Notes: a model not told the origin generated them from the sequence alone. DNA of 64,000 bases from Citrobacter sp. (GCA_019415335.1 DXKH01000082.1:62001-126000), one strand, 5' to 3'; numbered from the stretch's first letter, positions 1-9,791 are shown. A program made the numbers and translations.

Positions 1-804
1 GACTGGCGTAAATTCGACAGCGGCGCGAGCATCGTCCGCGCTCTGGCCTCTGGCGATGTGCAGATCGGCAATCTCGGCTCCAGTCCGCTGGCGGTCGCCG
101 CCAGTCAGCAGGTCCCAATCGAGGTTTTCCTGCTGGCGTCAAAACTCGGTAACTCCGAAGCGCTGGTGGTGAAGAAAACGATCGGCAAACCCGAGGATCT
201 GATCGGCAAACGCATCGCGGTGCCGTTTATCTCCACCACCCACTACAGCCTGTTGGCGGCGCTCAAACACTGGGGGATCAAACCCGGTCAGGTGGAGATT
301 GTGAACCTGCAACCGCCGGCGATTATCGCCGCCTGGCAGCGCGGGGATATTGACGGGGCTTATGTCTGGGCACCAGCCGTTAACGCACTGGAAAAAGACG
401 GCAAGGTGCTGACCGACTCGGAAAAAGTCGGTGAGTGGGGTGCGCCGACGCTGGATGTGTGGGTGGTGCGCAAAGACTTTGCCGAGAAGCATCCGGAGGT
501 GGTGAAAGCCTTCGCGAAAAGCGCCATCGACGCACAGCAACCCTATATCGCGAATCCCGACGAATGGCTGAAACAGCCGGAGAACATCAGCAAGCTGTCG
601 CGTCTGAGCGGCGTTCCGGAAGCCGATGTGCCGGGACTGGTGAAAGGCAATACCTATCTCACTCCCCAACAGCAGACGGCTGAGCTGACCGGACCGGTAA
701 ACAAAGCGATTATCGACACCGCGCAGTTTCTGAAGGAGCAGGGCAAGGTGCCTGCGGTGGCAAGCGATTACAGCCAGTACGTTACCGATCGCTTCGTGCA
801 ATAA
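1..804 (+). CDS. tauA: Taurine ABC transporter periplasmic binding protein TauA (3' part)
   Basis: This is the substrate-binding protein that captures taurine in the periplasm for the TauBC permease. The reading frame is open from base 1 (first codons [10 protein letters not shown]), so the gene starts upstream of the window. The visible 267 residues lack roughly the first 50 of a family member of about 320 aa, including the signal peptide. The segment matches the NMT1/SsuA-like binding fold, with the runs [13 protein letters not shown] and [14 protein letters not shown]. Eleven bases and a strong AGGAGG separate it from tauB. In K-12 the operon is switched on by Cbl during sulfur limitation; that promoter lies outside the window. 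Confidence 0.95.
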   Translation, partial: DWRKFDSGASIVRALASGDVQIGNLGSSPLAVAASQQVPIEVFLLASKLGNSEALVVKKTIGKPEDLIGKRIAVPFISTTHYSLLAALKHWGIKPGQVEIVNLQPPAIIAAWQRGDIDGAYVWAPAVNALEKDGKVLTDSEKVGEWGAPTLDVWVVRKDFAEKHPEVVKAFAKSAIDAQQPYIANPDEWLKQPENISKLSRLSGVPEADVPGLVKGNTYLTPQQQTAELTGPVNKAIIDTAQFLKEQGKVPAVASDYSQYVTDRFVQ

Positions 805-815
805 AGGAGGCGCTG

Positions 816-1583
816 ATGCTGCAACTCTCTCATCTGTATGCCGATTACGGCGGTAAACCGGCGCTGGAAGATATCAACCTGACGCTCGACAATGGTGAGC
901 TTTTAGTGGTGCTGGGGCCTTCGGGATGTGGCAAAACGACGCTGCTGAACCTGATTGCCGGATTTGTGCCGTATCAGCACGGCAGCATTCACCTGGCGGG
1001 AAAACGCGTTGACGGGCCAGGTGCGGAGCGTGGTGTGGTGTTTCAGCACGAAGGGCTGCTGCCGTGGCGCAATGTGCAGGATAACGTCGCGTTGGGTCTG
1101 CAACTGGCAGGCATCGGGAAAGCGCAGCGCATCAGTATCGCTCAGGACATGTTGAAAAAAGTGGGGCTGGACGGGGCAGGAAAACGCTTTATCTGGCAGC
1201 TTTCCGGCGGTCAGCGCCAGCGCGTTGGCATTGCCCGCGCACTGGCGGCGAACCCACAGCTGTTGCTGCTGGATGAACCCTTTGGCGCGCTGGACGCCTT
1301 TACCCGCGAACAGATGCAAACCCTGCTGCTGAAACTCTGGCATGAGACCGGCAAGCAGGTGCTGTTGATTACGCATGATATTGAAGAAGCGGTGTTTATG
1401 GCCACCGAACTGGTGCTGTTGTCACCAGGACCCGGCCGGGTGCTGGAGCGTCTGCCGCTGACCTTTGCCCGCCGCTTTGTGGCGGGGGAAGCGAGCCGCA
1501 GCATTAAGTCCGATCCGCAGTTTATCGCGACCCGCGAATACGTCTTAAGCCGCGTCTTTGAGCAACGGGAGGCCTTCTCATGA
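816..1583 (+). CDS. tauB: Taurine ABC transporter ATPase TauB
   Basis: Cytoplasmic ATPase that powers taurine import with TauC and TauA. All ABC motifs are visible in the 255 residues: Walker [10 protein letters not shown] (34-42), a Q-loop near Q77, signature LSGGQ (129-133), Walker B ending in D153-E154, and switch His187 in LLITHD. The ATG at 816 follows a good AAAGGAGG. The 3' end overlaps the tauC start by four bases (ATGA), so the two are translationally coupled. The length equals the K-12 protein. SsuB is the closest alternative, but the tauD gene downstream settles the assignment. Confidence 0.96.
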   Translation: MLQLSHLYADYGGKPALEDINLTLDNGELLVVLGPSGCGKTTLLNLIAGFVPYQHGSIHLAGKRVDGPGAERGVVFQHEGLLPWRNVQDNVALGLQLAGIGKAQRISIAQDMLKKVGLDGAGKRFIWQLSGGQRQRVGIARALAANPQLLLLDEPFGALDAFTREQMQTLLLKLWHETGKQVLLITHDIEEAVFMATELVLLSPGPGRVLERLPLTFARRFVAGEASRSIKSDPQFIATREYVLSRVFEQREAFS

Positions 1584-2407
1584 GTGTGGTGATCAACGAC
1601 AAACTGCGCCAACGGCCACTGAGATGGCGCTGGCCGTTCTCGCGCCAGATTACGCTGAGCCTTGCGACACTGACGGTGATTCTGGCGGTGTGGTGGACGG
1701 TTGCCGCGCTACAACTGATAAGCCCCCTGTTTTTGCCGCCGCCGGACCAGGTGTTGCAAAAGCTTATCACCATCGCCGGTCCGCAAGGGTTTATGGATGC
1801 CACGCTGTGGCAGCATCTGGCCGCCAGTCTGACCCGTATCGTGCTGGCGCTGCTGGCCGCGGTGGCGTTCGGCATTCCGGTCGGGATTGCGATGGGACTC
1901 AGCCCAACGCTACGCGGCATACTCGATCCGATCATCGAGCTTTATCGTCCGGTGCCACCGCTGGCCTATTTGCCGCTGATGGTGATCTGGTTTGGGATTG
2001 GTGAAACGTCCAAGATCCTGCTGATCTATCTGGCTATTTTTGCCCCGGTCGCGATGTCCGCATTGGCGGGGGTGAAGAGTGCGCAACAGGTGCGGATCCG
2101 CGCCGCCCGATCGCTGGGCGCGAGCCGGGCGCAGGTGTTGTGGCTGGTGATCCTGCCGGGTGCGCTGCCGGAGATCCTCACCGGATTGCGCATCGGACTC
2201 GGCGTGGGCTGGTCAACGCTGGTGGCGGCGGAGCTGATTGCAGCGACGCGGGGGTTAGGGTTTATGGTGCAGTCGGCCGGCGAGTTTCTGGCGACCGACG
2301 TGGTGCTGGCAGGGATCGCGGTGATTGCGATTATCGCCTTTATTTTAGAACTGGGTCTGCGTGCGCTTCAGCGCCGTCTGACGCCCTGGCATGGAGAAGT
2401 CCAATGA
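1580..2407 (+). CDS. tauC: Taurine ABC transporter permease TauC
   Basis: Inner-membrane permease subunit of the taurine importer, of the BPD_transp_1 family. The 275 residues contain about six hydrophobic helices. A loop [22 protein letters not shown] has the EAA-type motif that contacts the TauB ATPase. The ATG lies inside the tauB stop (ATGA overlap), and the gene ends in an ATGA overlap with tauD. The four genes therefore form one tightly packed transcription unit. Confidence 0.95.
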   Translation: MSVVINDKLRQRPLRWRWPFSRQITLSLATLTVILAVWWTVAALQLISPLFLPPPDQVLQKLITIAGPQGFMDATLWQHLAASLTRIVLALLAAVAFGIPVGIAMGLSPTLRGILDPIIELYRPVPPLAYLPLMVIWFGIGETSKILLIYLAIFAPVAMSALAGVKSAQQVRIRAARSLGASRAQVLWLVILPGALPEILTGLRIGLGVGWSTLVAAELIAATRGLGFMVQSAGEFLATDVVLAGIAVIAIIAFILELGLRALQRRLTPWHGEVQ

Positions 2408-3255
2408 GTGAACGTCTGAGCATTACCCCGCTGGGGCCGTACATCGGCGCACAGATCGCCGGGGCGGATTTGACCCGCCCACTGAGCGACAATCAGTTTG
2501 AACAGCTTTATCACGCGGTACTGCGCCATCAGGTGGTGTTCCTGCGCGAACAGGCCATCACGCCACAACAGCAACGGGCATTGGCCCAGCGCTTTGGCGA
2601 TCTGCATATCCATCCGGTCTATCCGCATGCGGAGGGCGTCGAGGAGATTATCGTGCTGGATACGCACAATGATAATCCGCCGGATAATGACAACTGGCAC
2701 ACCGATGTGACGTTTATTGATACGCCACCTGCCGGGGCGATTCTGGCGGCAAAGACGTTGCCGTCCACCGGCGGCGATACGCTGTGGACCAGCGGCATCG
2801 CGGCGTATGAGGCGCTGTCGGAGCCGTTTCGTCAGTTGCTGAGCGGTTTGCGGGCGGAGCATGACTTCCGTAAGTCCTTCCAGGAATACAAGTACCGCAA
2901 AACAGAGGAGGAGCATCAGCGCTGGCGTGAAGCGGTGGCAAAGCATCCGCCGCTGGTGCACCCGGTGGTCAGAACCCATCCGATCAGTGGTAAACAGGCG
3001 CTGTTCGTGAATGAAGGCTTCACCACGCGCATTGTTGATGTCACGGAGAAAGAGAGTGAGGCGCTGCTTGGCTTTCTGTTTGCGCATATTACGAAACCGG
3101 AGTTTCAGGTGCGCTGGCGCTGGCAGACAAATGATGTGGCGATTTGGGATAATCGCGTGACGCAGCATTATGCGAACGCCGATTATCTGCCACAGCGGCG
3201 CATTATGCACCGGGCCACGATTTTAGGGGATAAGCCGTTTTATCGTGCGCCGTGA
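2404..3255 (+). CDS. tauD: Taurine dioxygenase TauD
   Basis: Fe(II)/2-oxoglutarate dioxygenase that hydroxylates taurine and releases sulfite and aminoacetaldehyde, supplying sulfur under sulfate starvation. The ATG at 2404 overlaps the tauC stop; the open frame extends further upstream but only inside tauC. The 283-residue product shows the iron facial triad at H99, D101 (in N-W-H-T-D) and H255 (in VTQHYAN). Arg270 (IMHRAT) is the expected 2-oxoglutarate ligand. Position and length equal the characterised E. coli enzyme. A single REP unit follows the stop codon. Confidence 0.97.
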   Translation: MSERLSITPLGPYIGAQIAGADLTRPLSDNQFEQLYHAVLRHQVVFLREQAITPQQQRALAQRFGDLHIHPVYPHAEGVEEIIVLDTHNDNPPDNDNWHTDVTFIDTPPAGAILAAKTLPSTGGDTLWTSGIAAYEALSEPFRQLLSGLRAEHDFRKSFQEYKYRKTEEEHQRWREAVAKHPPLVHPVVRTHPISGKQALFVNEGFTTRIVDVTEKESEALLGFLFAHITKPEFQVRWRWQTNDVAIWDNRVTQHYANADYLPQRRIMHRATILGDKPFYRAP

Positions 3256-3276
3256 TGGGCCTACGTTTCATTTCAG

Positions 3277-3302
3277 GCCCGGTAAGCATAGCGCCACCGG
3301 GC
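3277..3302. repeat. REP unit between tauD and the acyltransferase gene
   Basis: An imperfect palindrome of the GCCCGG...CCGGGC type lies between the convergent tauD and olsF-like genes. It resembles a single repetitive extragenic palindromic unit, which can also stop or stabilise transcripts from both sides. Confidence 0.6.
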
Positions 3303-3309
3303 AACGGCG

Positions 3310-5010
3310 TTATAAATGCGCCTCAATATAGCGCTGATACCGGTTGGCCTTCAGATAGGCCAAATCCACCAACACCAGGCCATCTACGCAGTGGTTGAAA
3401 TCTGGATCACTGCCGAAATCGATGAACTGTACGCCGCCGGGTTCGCAGAGTTCTGAATATTGTTTATAGAGCGGGGGAATGCCGCAGCCCAGATTTCCCA
3501 GCAGCGACTTCAGCCGCGTCAGATCGTCGCCGTAGTCTTTACCCGCAAACTGCGCCAGCACATCCGGTAGCGAAGCGGGATACGGTTGACGTGAGACGGC
3601 CAGCGGATGCGTTGGCGGGAACCACAGACGATAGAAGGCAACCAGCAGATCGCGCGCATCGGGCGGTAATCCGCCGGAGATAGACACGGGGCCGAACAGG
3701 TAACGATACTGCGGATAACGTGCCAGGTATGCGCCGATTCCTGACCAGAGATAATCCAGCCCACGGCGTCCCCAGTAGCGCGGTTGAATAAAGCTGCGCC
3801 CCAGCTCAATACCGTGCTGCATGATGTCCGCCATCCGCTCGTCGTAATCAAACAGACTGTGGCTGTAGAGTCCCTCCGGCCCCTGTTTTTCCAGCTGCTG
3901 TGCGCAGGGGATAAACCGGTAAGCGCCGACGATCTCAAGATCCTCCTCGTCCCATAAGATCAGATGCAGATAGTCATCATCGTAACGATCGACATCTCTG
4001 CGCTTGCCGCTCCCTTCACCCACGGCGCGAAAGGCGATTTCACGCAGTCTGCCCAGTTCGCGCAGGACCGTCGCTTCCTCTTGTCCGTTGCGTTGCCAGA
4101 GGTAAATTTGCTTACCGTCGGCGGTTTTTCCCAGACATTCCGCCTGTGCCAGCTCGCGTTTCAGTCGCGCTCTGTTTTCCGGCGGGGCGATTGTCGATTC
4201 GGTGCGAAAGAGGCCCGGTCGGCCTTTGCCCAGCGCAATCACGTGCTCCCGGCATTTTTCCGCCTGTTCGCGTACGCTGCTTTTGCTGGTGGACCATTGC
4301 GTCCAGGCAATTTGCTGGCCAATACGTACGGGCAGCGTGCTGCCGCGACGGCGAAACATCTGCTGCATTAACAGCAGCAGCGTAGCGCTGGAAGAAACCA
4401 GCCCGCAGGCATAGAACAGCGGGCTGTTGTATGCCTGGATATGCACCGGCAGCAGCGGCGTCCGGTACTTTTCCGCCATGCGGATAAACCCGGAATGCCA
4501 ACGGCGTTCAGCGATCCCTTTCAGCGTTAACCGCGAGACTTCACCCGCCGGAAAGAACACCAGCGCGCCGCCTGCCTGCAGATGACTATCCATGTGCTGC
4601 AACGACGATTTTGGCGTGCGTCCCTGAATATTATCGACCGGGATGAACAACGAACTCAGGGGCTCCAGATGGGAAAGCAGTCGGTTGGTCACCACTTTGA
4701 TGTCACGCCGCACGCGGGAGAGGGCATAGATGAGCGCCAGTCCATCCAGCGCACCGGTAGGGTGGTTGGCAATAATGATCAGAGGGCCATTTTCGGGGAT
4801 GTTTTCAATGTGGTGCTCGGGGATTTCACAACGTATTTGTAGATGTTCCAGAACCTGTTCCACCATATCCACGCCTTTCAGATGGCGATGGCGGGCGGCA
4901 AACTGCTGGAACTCTTTTTCATACAATACGCGTTGTAACACCTTTTTCTGCCAGGGCGCTGTCCTTGCCTCGGGCCAAAGGTCGTTGAGTACATTATCGA
5001 GACTGAACAT
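3310..5010 (-). CDS. Two-domain acyltransferase, OlsF-like (putative ornithine lipid synthase)
   Basis: The 566-residue protein combines two acyltransferase domains. The N-terminal half (about 40-270) is PlsC/OlsA-like, with NHPTGALDG at 82-90 (catalytic-type H83 and D89) and an FFPAGEVSR block. The C-terminal half (about 290-560) is an OlsB-type N-acyltransferase of the GNAT fold, with RYDDDYLHLILWDEEDLEIV and ELGRSFIQPRYWG. This order matches OlsF, which in Serratia and Flavobacterium makes ornithine lipids by acylating ornithine and then lyso-ornithine lipid. The function here is inference. ATG at 5010 follows AAGGAGG. K-12 has no such gene between tauD and hemB as I recall. An alternative is a lysophospholipid acyltransferase with another amine acceptor. 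Confidence 0.72.
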   Translation of the reverse strand: MFSLDNVLNDLWPEARTAPWQKKVLQRVLYEKEFQQFAARHRHLKGVDMVEQVLEHLQIRCEIPEHHIENIPENGPLIIIANHPTGALDGLALIYALSRVRRDIKVVTNRLLSHLEPLSSLFIPVDNIQGRTPKSSLQHMDSHLQAGGALVFFPAGEVSRLTLKGIAERRWHSGFIRMAEKYRTPLLPVHIQAYNSPLFYACGLVSSSATLLLLMQQMFRRRGSTLPVRIGQQIAWTQWSTSKSSVREQAEKCREHVIALGKGRPGLFRTESTIAPPENRARLKRELAQAECLGKTADGKQIYLWQRNGQEEATVLRELGRLREIAFRAVGEGSGKRRDVDRYDDDYLHLILWDEEDLEIVGAYRFIPCAQQLEKQGPEGLYSHSLFDYDERMADIMQHGIELGRSFIQPRYWGRRGLDYLWSGIGAYLARYPQYRYLFGPVSISGGLPPDARDLLVAFYRLWFPPTHPLAVSRQPYPASLPDVLAQFAGKDYGDDLTRLKSLLGNLGCGIPPLYKQYSELCEPGGVQFIDFGSDPDFNHCVDGLVLVDLAYLKANRYQRYIEAHL

Positions 5011-5091
5011 AACAACACCTCCTTCTTCCTGTGCTGACAGTAGAAGCGGTAAGTGTCGCTTGTATGACGTTTAGGTGACGTTTTGGGGAAG

Positions 5092-5117
5092 GGCCGGATG
5101 GCGAGGCCACCCGGCAT
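5092..5117. repeat. REP-like palindrome after hemB
   Basis: GGCCGGATGGCGAGG followed by CCACCCGGC forms a REP-type hairpin directly downstream of the hemB stop codon (hemB is on the minus strand). It probably protects or ends the hemB transcript; no T-run follows. Confidence 0.5.
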
Positions 5118-5130
5118 GTTCAGGGATAAC

Positions 5131-6105
5131 TTAACGCAAGATTTTTTTCTCTGCCAGATCCAGTGCGAAGTAGCTGAAGATCAGATCCGCGCCAGCGCGT
5201 TTGATGGCGCCTAAGCTTTCCAGCACCACTTTTTCTTCATCGATGGCGCCCGCCATGGCGGCAAATTTGATCATCGCATATTCGCCGCTGACCTGATATG
5301 CGCCGAGCGGCAGCTCTGTGCGCTCGCGGATGTCACGCAACACGTCCAGATAGGCTCCCGCCGGTTTCACCATCAGGCAGTCCGCGCCCTGCGCTTCATC
5401 AAGCAGCGATTCACGAATCGCTTCACGGCGGTTCATTGGATTCATCTGGTAGGTTTTGCGATCGCCCTTCAGCGCGGTGCCCGCCGCTTCGCGGAACGGA
5501 CCATAGAACGAAGAGGCAAATTTGGTCGAGTAGGACATGATGGCGGTGTCAGTAAAGCCTGCGGCATCCAGCGCCTGGCGAATCGCCTGCACCTGGCCGT
5601 CCATCGCCGCGGAAGGGGCGATGAAGTCTGCGCCTGCTGCTGCTGCGACAACCGCTTGCTTACCGAGGTTTGCCAGCGTGGCGTCGTTATCCACGCCGTG
5701 TTCACACAGCACGCCGCAGTGACCGTGGGAGGTATATTCGCAGAAGCAGGTGTCTGACATCACGATCATTTCCGGTACGGTCTGCTTGCAGATACGTGAC
5801 ATCCGCGCCACCAGACCATCTTCCTTCCAGGCATCGCTGCCGGTGTCATCGGTATGGTGAGAGATGCCGAAGGTCATGACGGAACGGATACCGGCGTTGG
5901 CAATACGTTCGATCTCGCGTGCCAGGTGTTTTTCCGGGATGCGCATGACGCCGGGCATGGCCTCAATCGCTTTATAGTCGTCGAGTTCTTCTTCAACAAA
6001 GATCGGCAACACCAGGTCGTTCAGGCTGAGTGTTGTCTCTTCAAACATGGCGCGTAGCGCTGCAGATTTGCGCAGACGGCGAGGGCGATGGATTAAGTCT
6101 GTCAT
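5131..6105 (-). CDS. hemB: Delta-aminolevulinic acid dehydratase (porphobilinogen synthase)
   Basis: Condenses two 5-aminolevulinate molecules to porphobilinogen, the second common step of tetrapyrrole synthesis in the cytoplasm. The 324 residues equal the E. coli length. The zinc-binding cysteines are at C120, C122 and C130 ([14 protein letters not shown]). The Schiff-base lysine regions are recognisable around YSTKFAS and [11 protein letters not shown]. It is separated from the acyltransferase gene upstream of tauD by about 120 bp and transcribed in the same direction, but the REP element between them suggests independent messages. Confidence 0.97.
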   Translation of the reverse strand: MTDLIHRPRRLRKSAALRAMFEETTLSLNDLVLPIFVEEELDDYKAIEAMPGVMRIPEKHLAREIERIANAGIRSVMTFGISHHTDDTGSDAWKEDGLVARMSRICKQTVPEMIVMSDTCFCEYTSHGHCGVLCEHGVDNDATLANLGKQAVVAAAAGADFIAPSAAMDGQVQAIRQALDAAGFTDTAIMSYSTKFASSFYGPFREAAGTALKGDRKTYQMNPMNRREAIRESLLDEAQGADCLMVKPAGAYLDVLRDIRERTELPLGAYQVSGEYAMIKFAAMAGAIDEEKVVLESLGAIKRAGADLIFSYFALDLAEKKILR

Positions 6106-6381
6106 GGGATGCCTGATGTTTGTGAAATTGAGGGCCGTAGTATACCTGAAGCCGCGTGCGAGTGTTTTACGAAAATTGGCCTTATGATTTTGTGTTCCCG
6201 ATTAATTAAATGAATACTGGCACGGTTATATGAAACGACAACGTTACACGTTTCATTTAAATATATTGATTAGCGATGTTAAGGCTAACCAATAATATTC
6301 AGAGAGGGATTCTGAGTGTGATGAAAATGAAAAGCTCGCGTTTTCCAGGCTTATGTCATCATAAAGGGAGTTAAATATCGA
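6106..6381. other. Gene-free stretch between hemB and ampH
   Basis: This AT-rich stretch contains the hemB promoter side and no convincing gene. A 71-codon frame crossing it runs into the ampH 3' end and has no recognisable protein. In K-12 this interval carries accessory genes (yaiT, yaiV region); none of them is here. Confidence 0.5.
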
Positions 6382-6422
6382 AATGAATAAAGGCAAACTG
6401 ATGGGGATCAACCGTTTGCCTT
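6382..6422 (-). terminator. Probable terminator of ampH
   Basis: A nine-base stem AAGGCAAAC/GTTTGCCTT with a 15-base loop lies just past the ampH stop. On the minus strand it is followed by TTATTCATTT, a moderately T-rich tail. Confidence 0.6.
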
Positions 6423-6433
6423 CTGAATATTGA

Positions 6434-7591
6434 TTAAGACGCCGGAACCACGCGCGGTGTATTTTCACTCAGTTCGACGACCAGATCGTTAATACCGTTA
6501 CTCATATTGGTAAAACGGGTGAGCGGAGAGCGAGTGACGACAACAAACGCGCCCACATTTTTTTGCGGAATCATCGCCATATAGGTAATAAATCCACCGC
6601 CACCGCCGGTCTTTTGAATAATTCCCGGACGTCCATTCTTCGGCGCCATATAGACCCACCCCAATCCCAACGCATCGGCTTTACCAGGGACATCCATACC
6701 CGTTACCCGTGTTAACTGTGCGCGCTGATAAATTAACGTCTGCATTCTGTCGGCCTGATTACTGCGCTGATAAAAATCAGAGGACAGATACTGCTGCATC
6801 CAGCGCATCATGTCTCCCGGCGTGGAGTAAACGCCGCCGCTGCCAATCGCCGCCAGCGTGTTATTACATGGGCTGGCCCCTTTTTCCGCCACCATCAGAC
6901 GCTTGCACTGATCGGGGGAGGGCGTATAGGTGGTGTCTTTCATACCCAGCGGGCGAGTGATCTTCTCTTCAAACAGTTGGGTATAAGGCTTGCCGGAGGC
7001 GTTTGCCAGTGCATCCGCCAGCAGGTCAAACGCCAGATTGGAATAGGCCGCCTGAGAACCCGGCGCGGCTTTCAACGTCGCCGTGGAGAGATAACTCCAG
7101 CGTTGTTCCCGCGTCGGCCAGACAAACACCGGACGCTTTGCCGCGCCACCAGGCTGTTCACGGGGCAGTGCGCTGGTGTGTGTCGCCAGGTTGACCAGCG
7201 TGATCGGTTTGCCCTCATACGACGGTACGCGCGCGCCAGCGGGAGCATATTTACTCAGCGGATCGTTCAGCTTAACCGTACCCTGATCGAGCAGTTTCAC
7301 CAGCATTTCACTGGTCATCAGTTTGGTGAGTGACGCAATGCGAATCACCGAATCCAGTTGCGGACGCACGTTATTACCCGGACGGGTTTCGCCAAAGCTG
7401 CGAAAGACGCGCTGATTACCGTCGATCACGACGAGTGCCATCCCCGTCGCTCCGCTGCCATAAAAAATATGATCGGCATAACGTTCGACAATATCAGACG
7501 CAAAAACCGGGTCGGCGACAGGCTGAGCCGCCTGGACTGAGGTCAATGACGCCGCACACAGCGCGGCAGAAAAAAGCAGACTACGTTTCAA
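6434..7591 (-). CDS. ampH: Penicillin-binding protein AmpH (DD-carboxypeptidase/endopeptidase)
   Basis: A low-molecular-mass, class C beta-lactamase-like PBP that trims and helps recycle peptidoglycan. The 385 residues begin with a signal peptide (about 1-21, cut after VQA-A). They carry SxxK at S87-K90 (SLTK), YxN at Y183-N185 and a C-terminal KTG within QKTGGGGGF. Length and motifs match E. coli AmpH rather than AmpC, which uses different loops and is shorter to the KTG. Downstream is its own terminator; upstream is an ERIC-like element. Confidence 0.95.
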   Translation of the reverse strand: MKRSLLFSAALCAASLTSVQAAQPVADPVFASDIVERYADHIFYGSGATGMALVVIDGNQRVFRSFGETRPGNNVRPQLDSVIRIASLTKLMTSEMLVKLLDQGTVKLNDPLSKYAPAGARVPSYEGKPITLVNLATHTSALPREQPGGAAKRPVFVWPTREQRWSYLSTATLKAAPGSQAAYSNLAFDLLADALANASGKPYTQLFEEKITRPLGMKDTTYTPSPDQCKRLMVAEKGASPCNNTLAAIGSGGVYSTPGDMMRWMQQYLSSDFYQRSNQADRMQTLIYQRAQLTRVTGMDVPGKADALGLGWVYMAPKNGRPGIIQKTGGGGGFITYMAMIPQKNVGAFVVVTRSPLTRFTNMSNGINDLVVELSENTPRVVPAS

Positions 7592-7639
7592 CGGTGTTGT
7601 CCATGAATGAGATGAAGAGAAAAACGTTACACAACATCA

Positions 7640-7763
7640 TTCGGCAGGTGCCGGGACGGCAAGCGAGTCAATCCCCAGGTGCATAGCAAACTATGTGACT
7701 GGGGTTGATGAGCGTAGCCAACAAAGAGGCAGCCTGAAGGATGATGCGTATGCGTATTTATAC
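7640..7763. repeat. ERIC-like (IRU) element upstream of ampH
   Basis: The segment contains the two conserved ERIC core halves, near AGTCAATCCCCAGG and GTGACTGGGGTTGATGAGCG, as a large imperfect inverted repeat, followed by the outer CAGCCTGAAGGATGATGCG part. ERIC elements are about 127 bp; the exact ends are uncertain. It sits between the divergent ampH and cysteine hydrolase genes. Confidence 0.65.
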
Positions 7764-7918
7764 TACGCAACGGTATATTGCAAAGCGCTAATTAGAGCAA
7801 GGATAGTGAGAAAAACGTAACGGCACGTAAACGCGGCATTTTTGTCGCGAAAGAAAGTCCGCTTTTGTGATCCTGGGCGTGCAATAATCTTTCATTACCA
7901 CTCTTGATGGGGCTGACG

Positions 7919-8452
7919 ATGTCTGAAAAACGGGTTGTGATGGTTGTTGATATGCAAATCGGCGTGTTTGCCACGCCGCGTATTGATCGGGATGCGTGCG
8001 TGGAACGCATCAATCAGCTCACGCGGGCGGCTGATCTCACGATTTTTATTCAGCATACCGAGGCGGGAGGCCTGGAGGAGGGGAGTACAGGGTTTGCGTT
8101 GCTGCCTGAACTGGACACGCCCGCGAATGCCAAATATGTCACGAAAACCGCGTGTGACTCCTTTTACAAAACGACCCTCGAACAGTTATTGCGCGAAGAG
8201 GCAATTTCACGCTTCGTCATCTGCGGTTGTGCGACGGACTATTGCGTCGATACCACCATCAGAAATGGTGCCAGCCGGGGTTATCGCATTACGGTTGCGG
8301 AAGACGCCCATACCACTGCTCACCGCCCGGCGGCCCCAGCCCATACGCTGATTGCGCACCATAATGATGTCTGGCGCAATCTGATCGTGCCGGACAATCC
8401 GGTACGTGTGAAACCCGTCGAAACAATTCTTCAGGACTGGAAAACGAACTAA
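7919..8452 (+). CDS. Isochorismatase-family cysteine hydrolase
   Basis: A 177-residue cytoplasmic hydrolase of the isochorismatase-like fold. The catalytic triad is readable: D11 (VVDMQIGV), K76 (TKTACDSF) and C109 (CGCATDYCVDTT). Relatives include nicotinamidases, N-carbamoylsarcosine amidase and isochorismatase; the substrate cannot be told from sequence. The frame also has a TTG at 7904 and an ATG at 7907. I prefer ATG 7919 because a GGGG ribosome site precedes it and the fold normally begins here. It sits alone between ampH and sbmA and has its own strong terminator. I do not recall this gene at this place in K-12. Confidence 0.85.
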   Translation: MSEKRVVMVVDMQIGVFATPRIDRDACVERINQLTRAADLTIFIQHTEAGGLEEGSTGFALLPELDTPANAKYVTKTACDSFYKTTLEQLLREEAISRFVICGCATDYCVDTTIRNGASRGYRITVAEDAHTTAHRPAAPAHTLIAHHNDVWRNLIVPDNPVRVKPVETILQDWKTN

Positions 8453-8465
8453 GCGCCGTCATGTT

Positions 8466-8509
8466 GGTCACAATGGGCGGTTTCGCCTGTTGTGACCGTT
8501 TATTTTTAG
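8466..8509 (+). terminator. Rho-independent terminator after the cysteine hydrolase gene
   Basis: An eight-base outer stem GGTCACAA/TTGTGACC encloses an inner GGCG/CGCC stem with a GTTT loop, and GTTTATTTTT follows. It separates the hydrolase from sbmA. Confidence 0.78.
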
Positions 8510-8570
8510 CCCGCGCAGCGGCAAAAGCACAGCAGTTGTCATAACGATAAGAAGTTAGCAGGAGAGCATC

Positions 8571-9791
8571 ATGTTTAAGTCTTTTTTCCCAAAGCCGGGT
8601 CCTTTTTTCCTTTCGGCTTTTATTTGGGCAATAGTCGCCGTTATTTTCTGGCAAGCCGGTGGTGGGGACTGGGTTGCGCGGATGACTGGCGCAACGGGTA
8701 CCGTGCCCATTAGCGCCGCCCGTTTCTGGTCGCTGAGCTACCTGATTTTTTATGCCTACTACGTGCTTTGCGTCGGGCTGTTTACGCTGTTCTGGTTTCT
8801 CTACTGTCCGCATCGCTGGCAATACTGGTCAATTCTTGGCACCTCGCTGATTATCTTCGTCACCTGGTTTCTGGTTGAAGTCGGGGTGGCCGTCAACGCC
8901 TGGTACGCGCCATTCTATGATCTGATCCAGACCGCCCTCAGCGCGCCACATAAGGTCACCATGAGTCAGTTCTATAACGAACTGGGGATCTTCCTTGGCA
9001 TCGCGCTGATTGCCGTGGTGATTAGCGTGCTGAACAACTTTTTTGTCAGCCACTATGTGTTCCGCTGGCGTACGGCGATGAACGAATATTACATGGCGCA
9101 GTGGCAGCATCTGCGCCATATCGAGGGGGCCGCGCAGCGTGTGCAGGAAGACACTATGCGTTTTGCCTCTACGCTGGAAAGCATGGGCGTGAGCTTTATC
9201 AATGCCATCATGACGCTGATCGCCTTCCTGCCGGTGCTGGTTGCGCTGTCTCCGCACGTGCCTGAACTGCCGATAGTCGGCCACGTGCCTTACGGCCTGG
9301 TGATTGCGGCGATCGTCTGGTCACTGATGGGCACCGGTATGCTGGCGGTGGTGGGGATCAAACTCCCGGGACTGGAATTTAAAAATCAGCGGGTGGAAGC
9401 GGCTTACCGTAAAGAGCTGGTGTACGGGGAAGACGATGCTAACCGTGCCTCGCCGCCAACGGTTCGTGAGCTGTTCAGCGCGGTTCGCCAGAACTATTTC
9501 CGTCTCTATTTCCACTACATGTATTTTAATATCGCGCGCATTCTCTACCTGCAGGTGGACAACGTTTTCGGGTTGTTCCTGCTGTTTCCGTCGATTGTTG
9601 CCGGTACGATTACCCTGGGCCTGATGACGCAAATAACCAACGTCTTTAGCCAGGTGCGGGGCGCATTCCAGTACCTGATCAACTCATGGACAACGCTGGT
9701 CGAACTGATGTCTATCTATAAACGTCTACGCAGTTTTGAGCGTGAACTGGACGAGCGGGATATTCAGGCTGTCACCCACACACTTGGTTAA
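8571..9791 (+). CDS. sbmA: Peptide antibiotic transporter SbmA
   Basis: Proton-driven inner-membrane importer of the SbmA/BacA family. It carries microcins B17 and J25, bleomycin and proline-rich peptides such as Bac7 into the cell. The 406 residues contain several long hydrophobic helices (for example near 14-33, 62-83, 88-108 and 150-170) and the conserved segment [20 protein letters not shown] 8571 follows AGGAG. yaiW starts 14 bases after the stop, giving the conserved sbmA-yaiW pair. Confidence 0.96.
   Translation: MFKSFFPKPGPFFLSAFIWAIVAVIFWQAGGGDWVARMTGATGTVPISAARFWSLSYLIFYAYYVLCVGLFTLFWFLYCPHRWQYWSILGTSLIIFVTWFLVEVGVAVNAWYAPFYDLIQTALSAPHKVTMSQFYNELGIFLGIALIAVVISVLNNFFVSHYVFRWRTAMNEYYMAQWQHLRHIEGAAQRVQEDTMRFASTLESMGVSFINAIMTLIAFLPVLVALSPHVPELPIVGHVPYGLVIAAIVWSLMGTGMLAVVGIKLPGLEFKNQRVEAAYRKELVYGEDDANRASPPTVRELFSAVRQNYFRLYFHYMYFNIARILYLQVDNVFGLFLLFPSIVAGTITLGLMTQITNVFSQVRGAFQYLINSWTTLVELMSIYKRLRSFERELDERDIQAVTHTLG

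Noticed and set aside
2140..2403. An 88-codon N-terminal extension of tauD
   Set aside because: It lies entirely inside tauC; the ATG at 2404 gives the correct TauD N-terminus and length.
3277..3302. A CRISPR-like repeat among the palindromic intergenic units
   Set aside because: The units are single or paired REP palindromes without regular spacers; no array or cas gene is present.
6253..6468. A 71-codon frame between hemB and ampH on the minus strand
   Set aside because: It overlaps the ampH 3' end and terminator, and its product has no recognisable feature; more likely chance.
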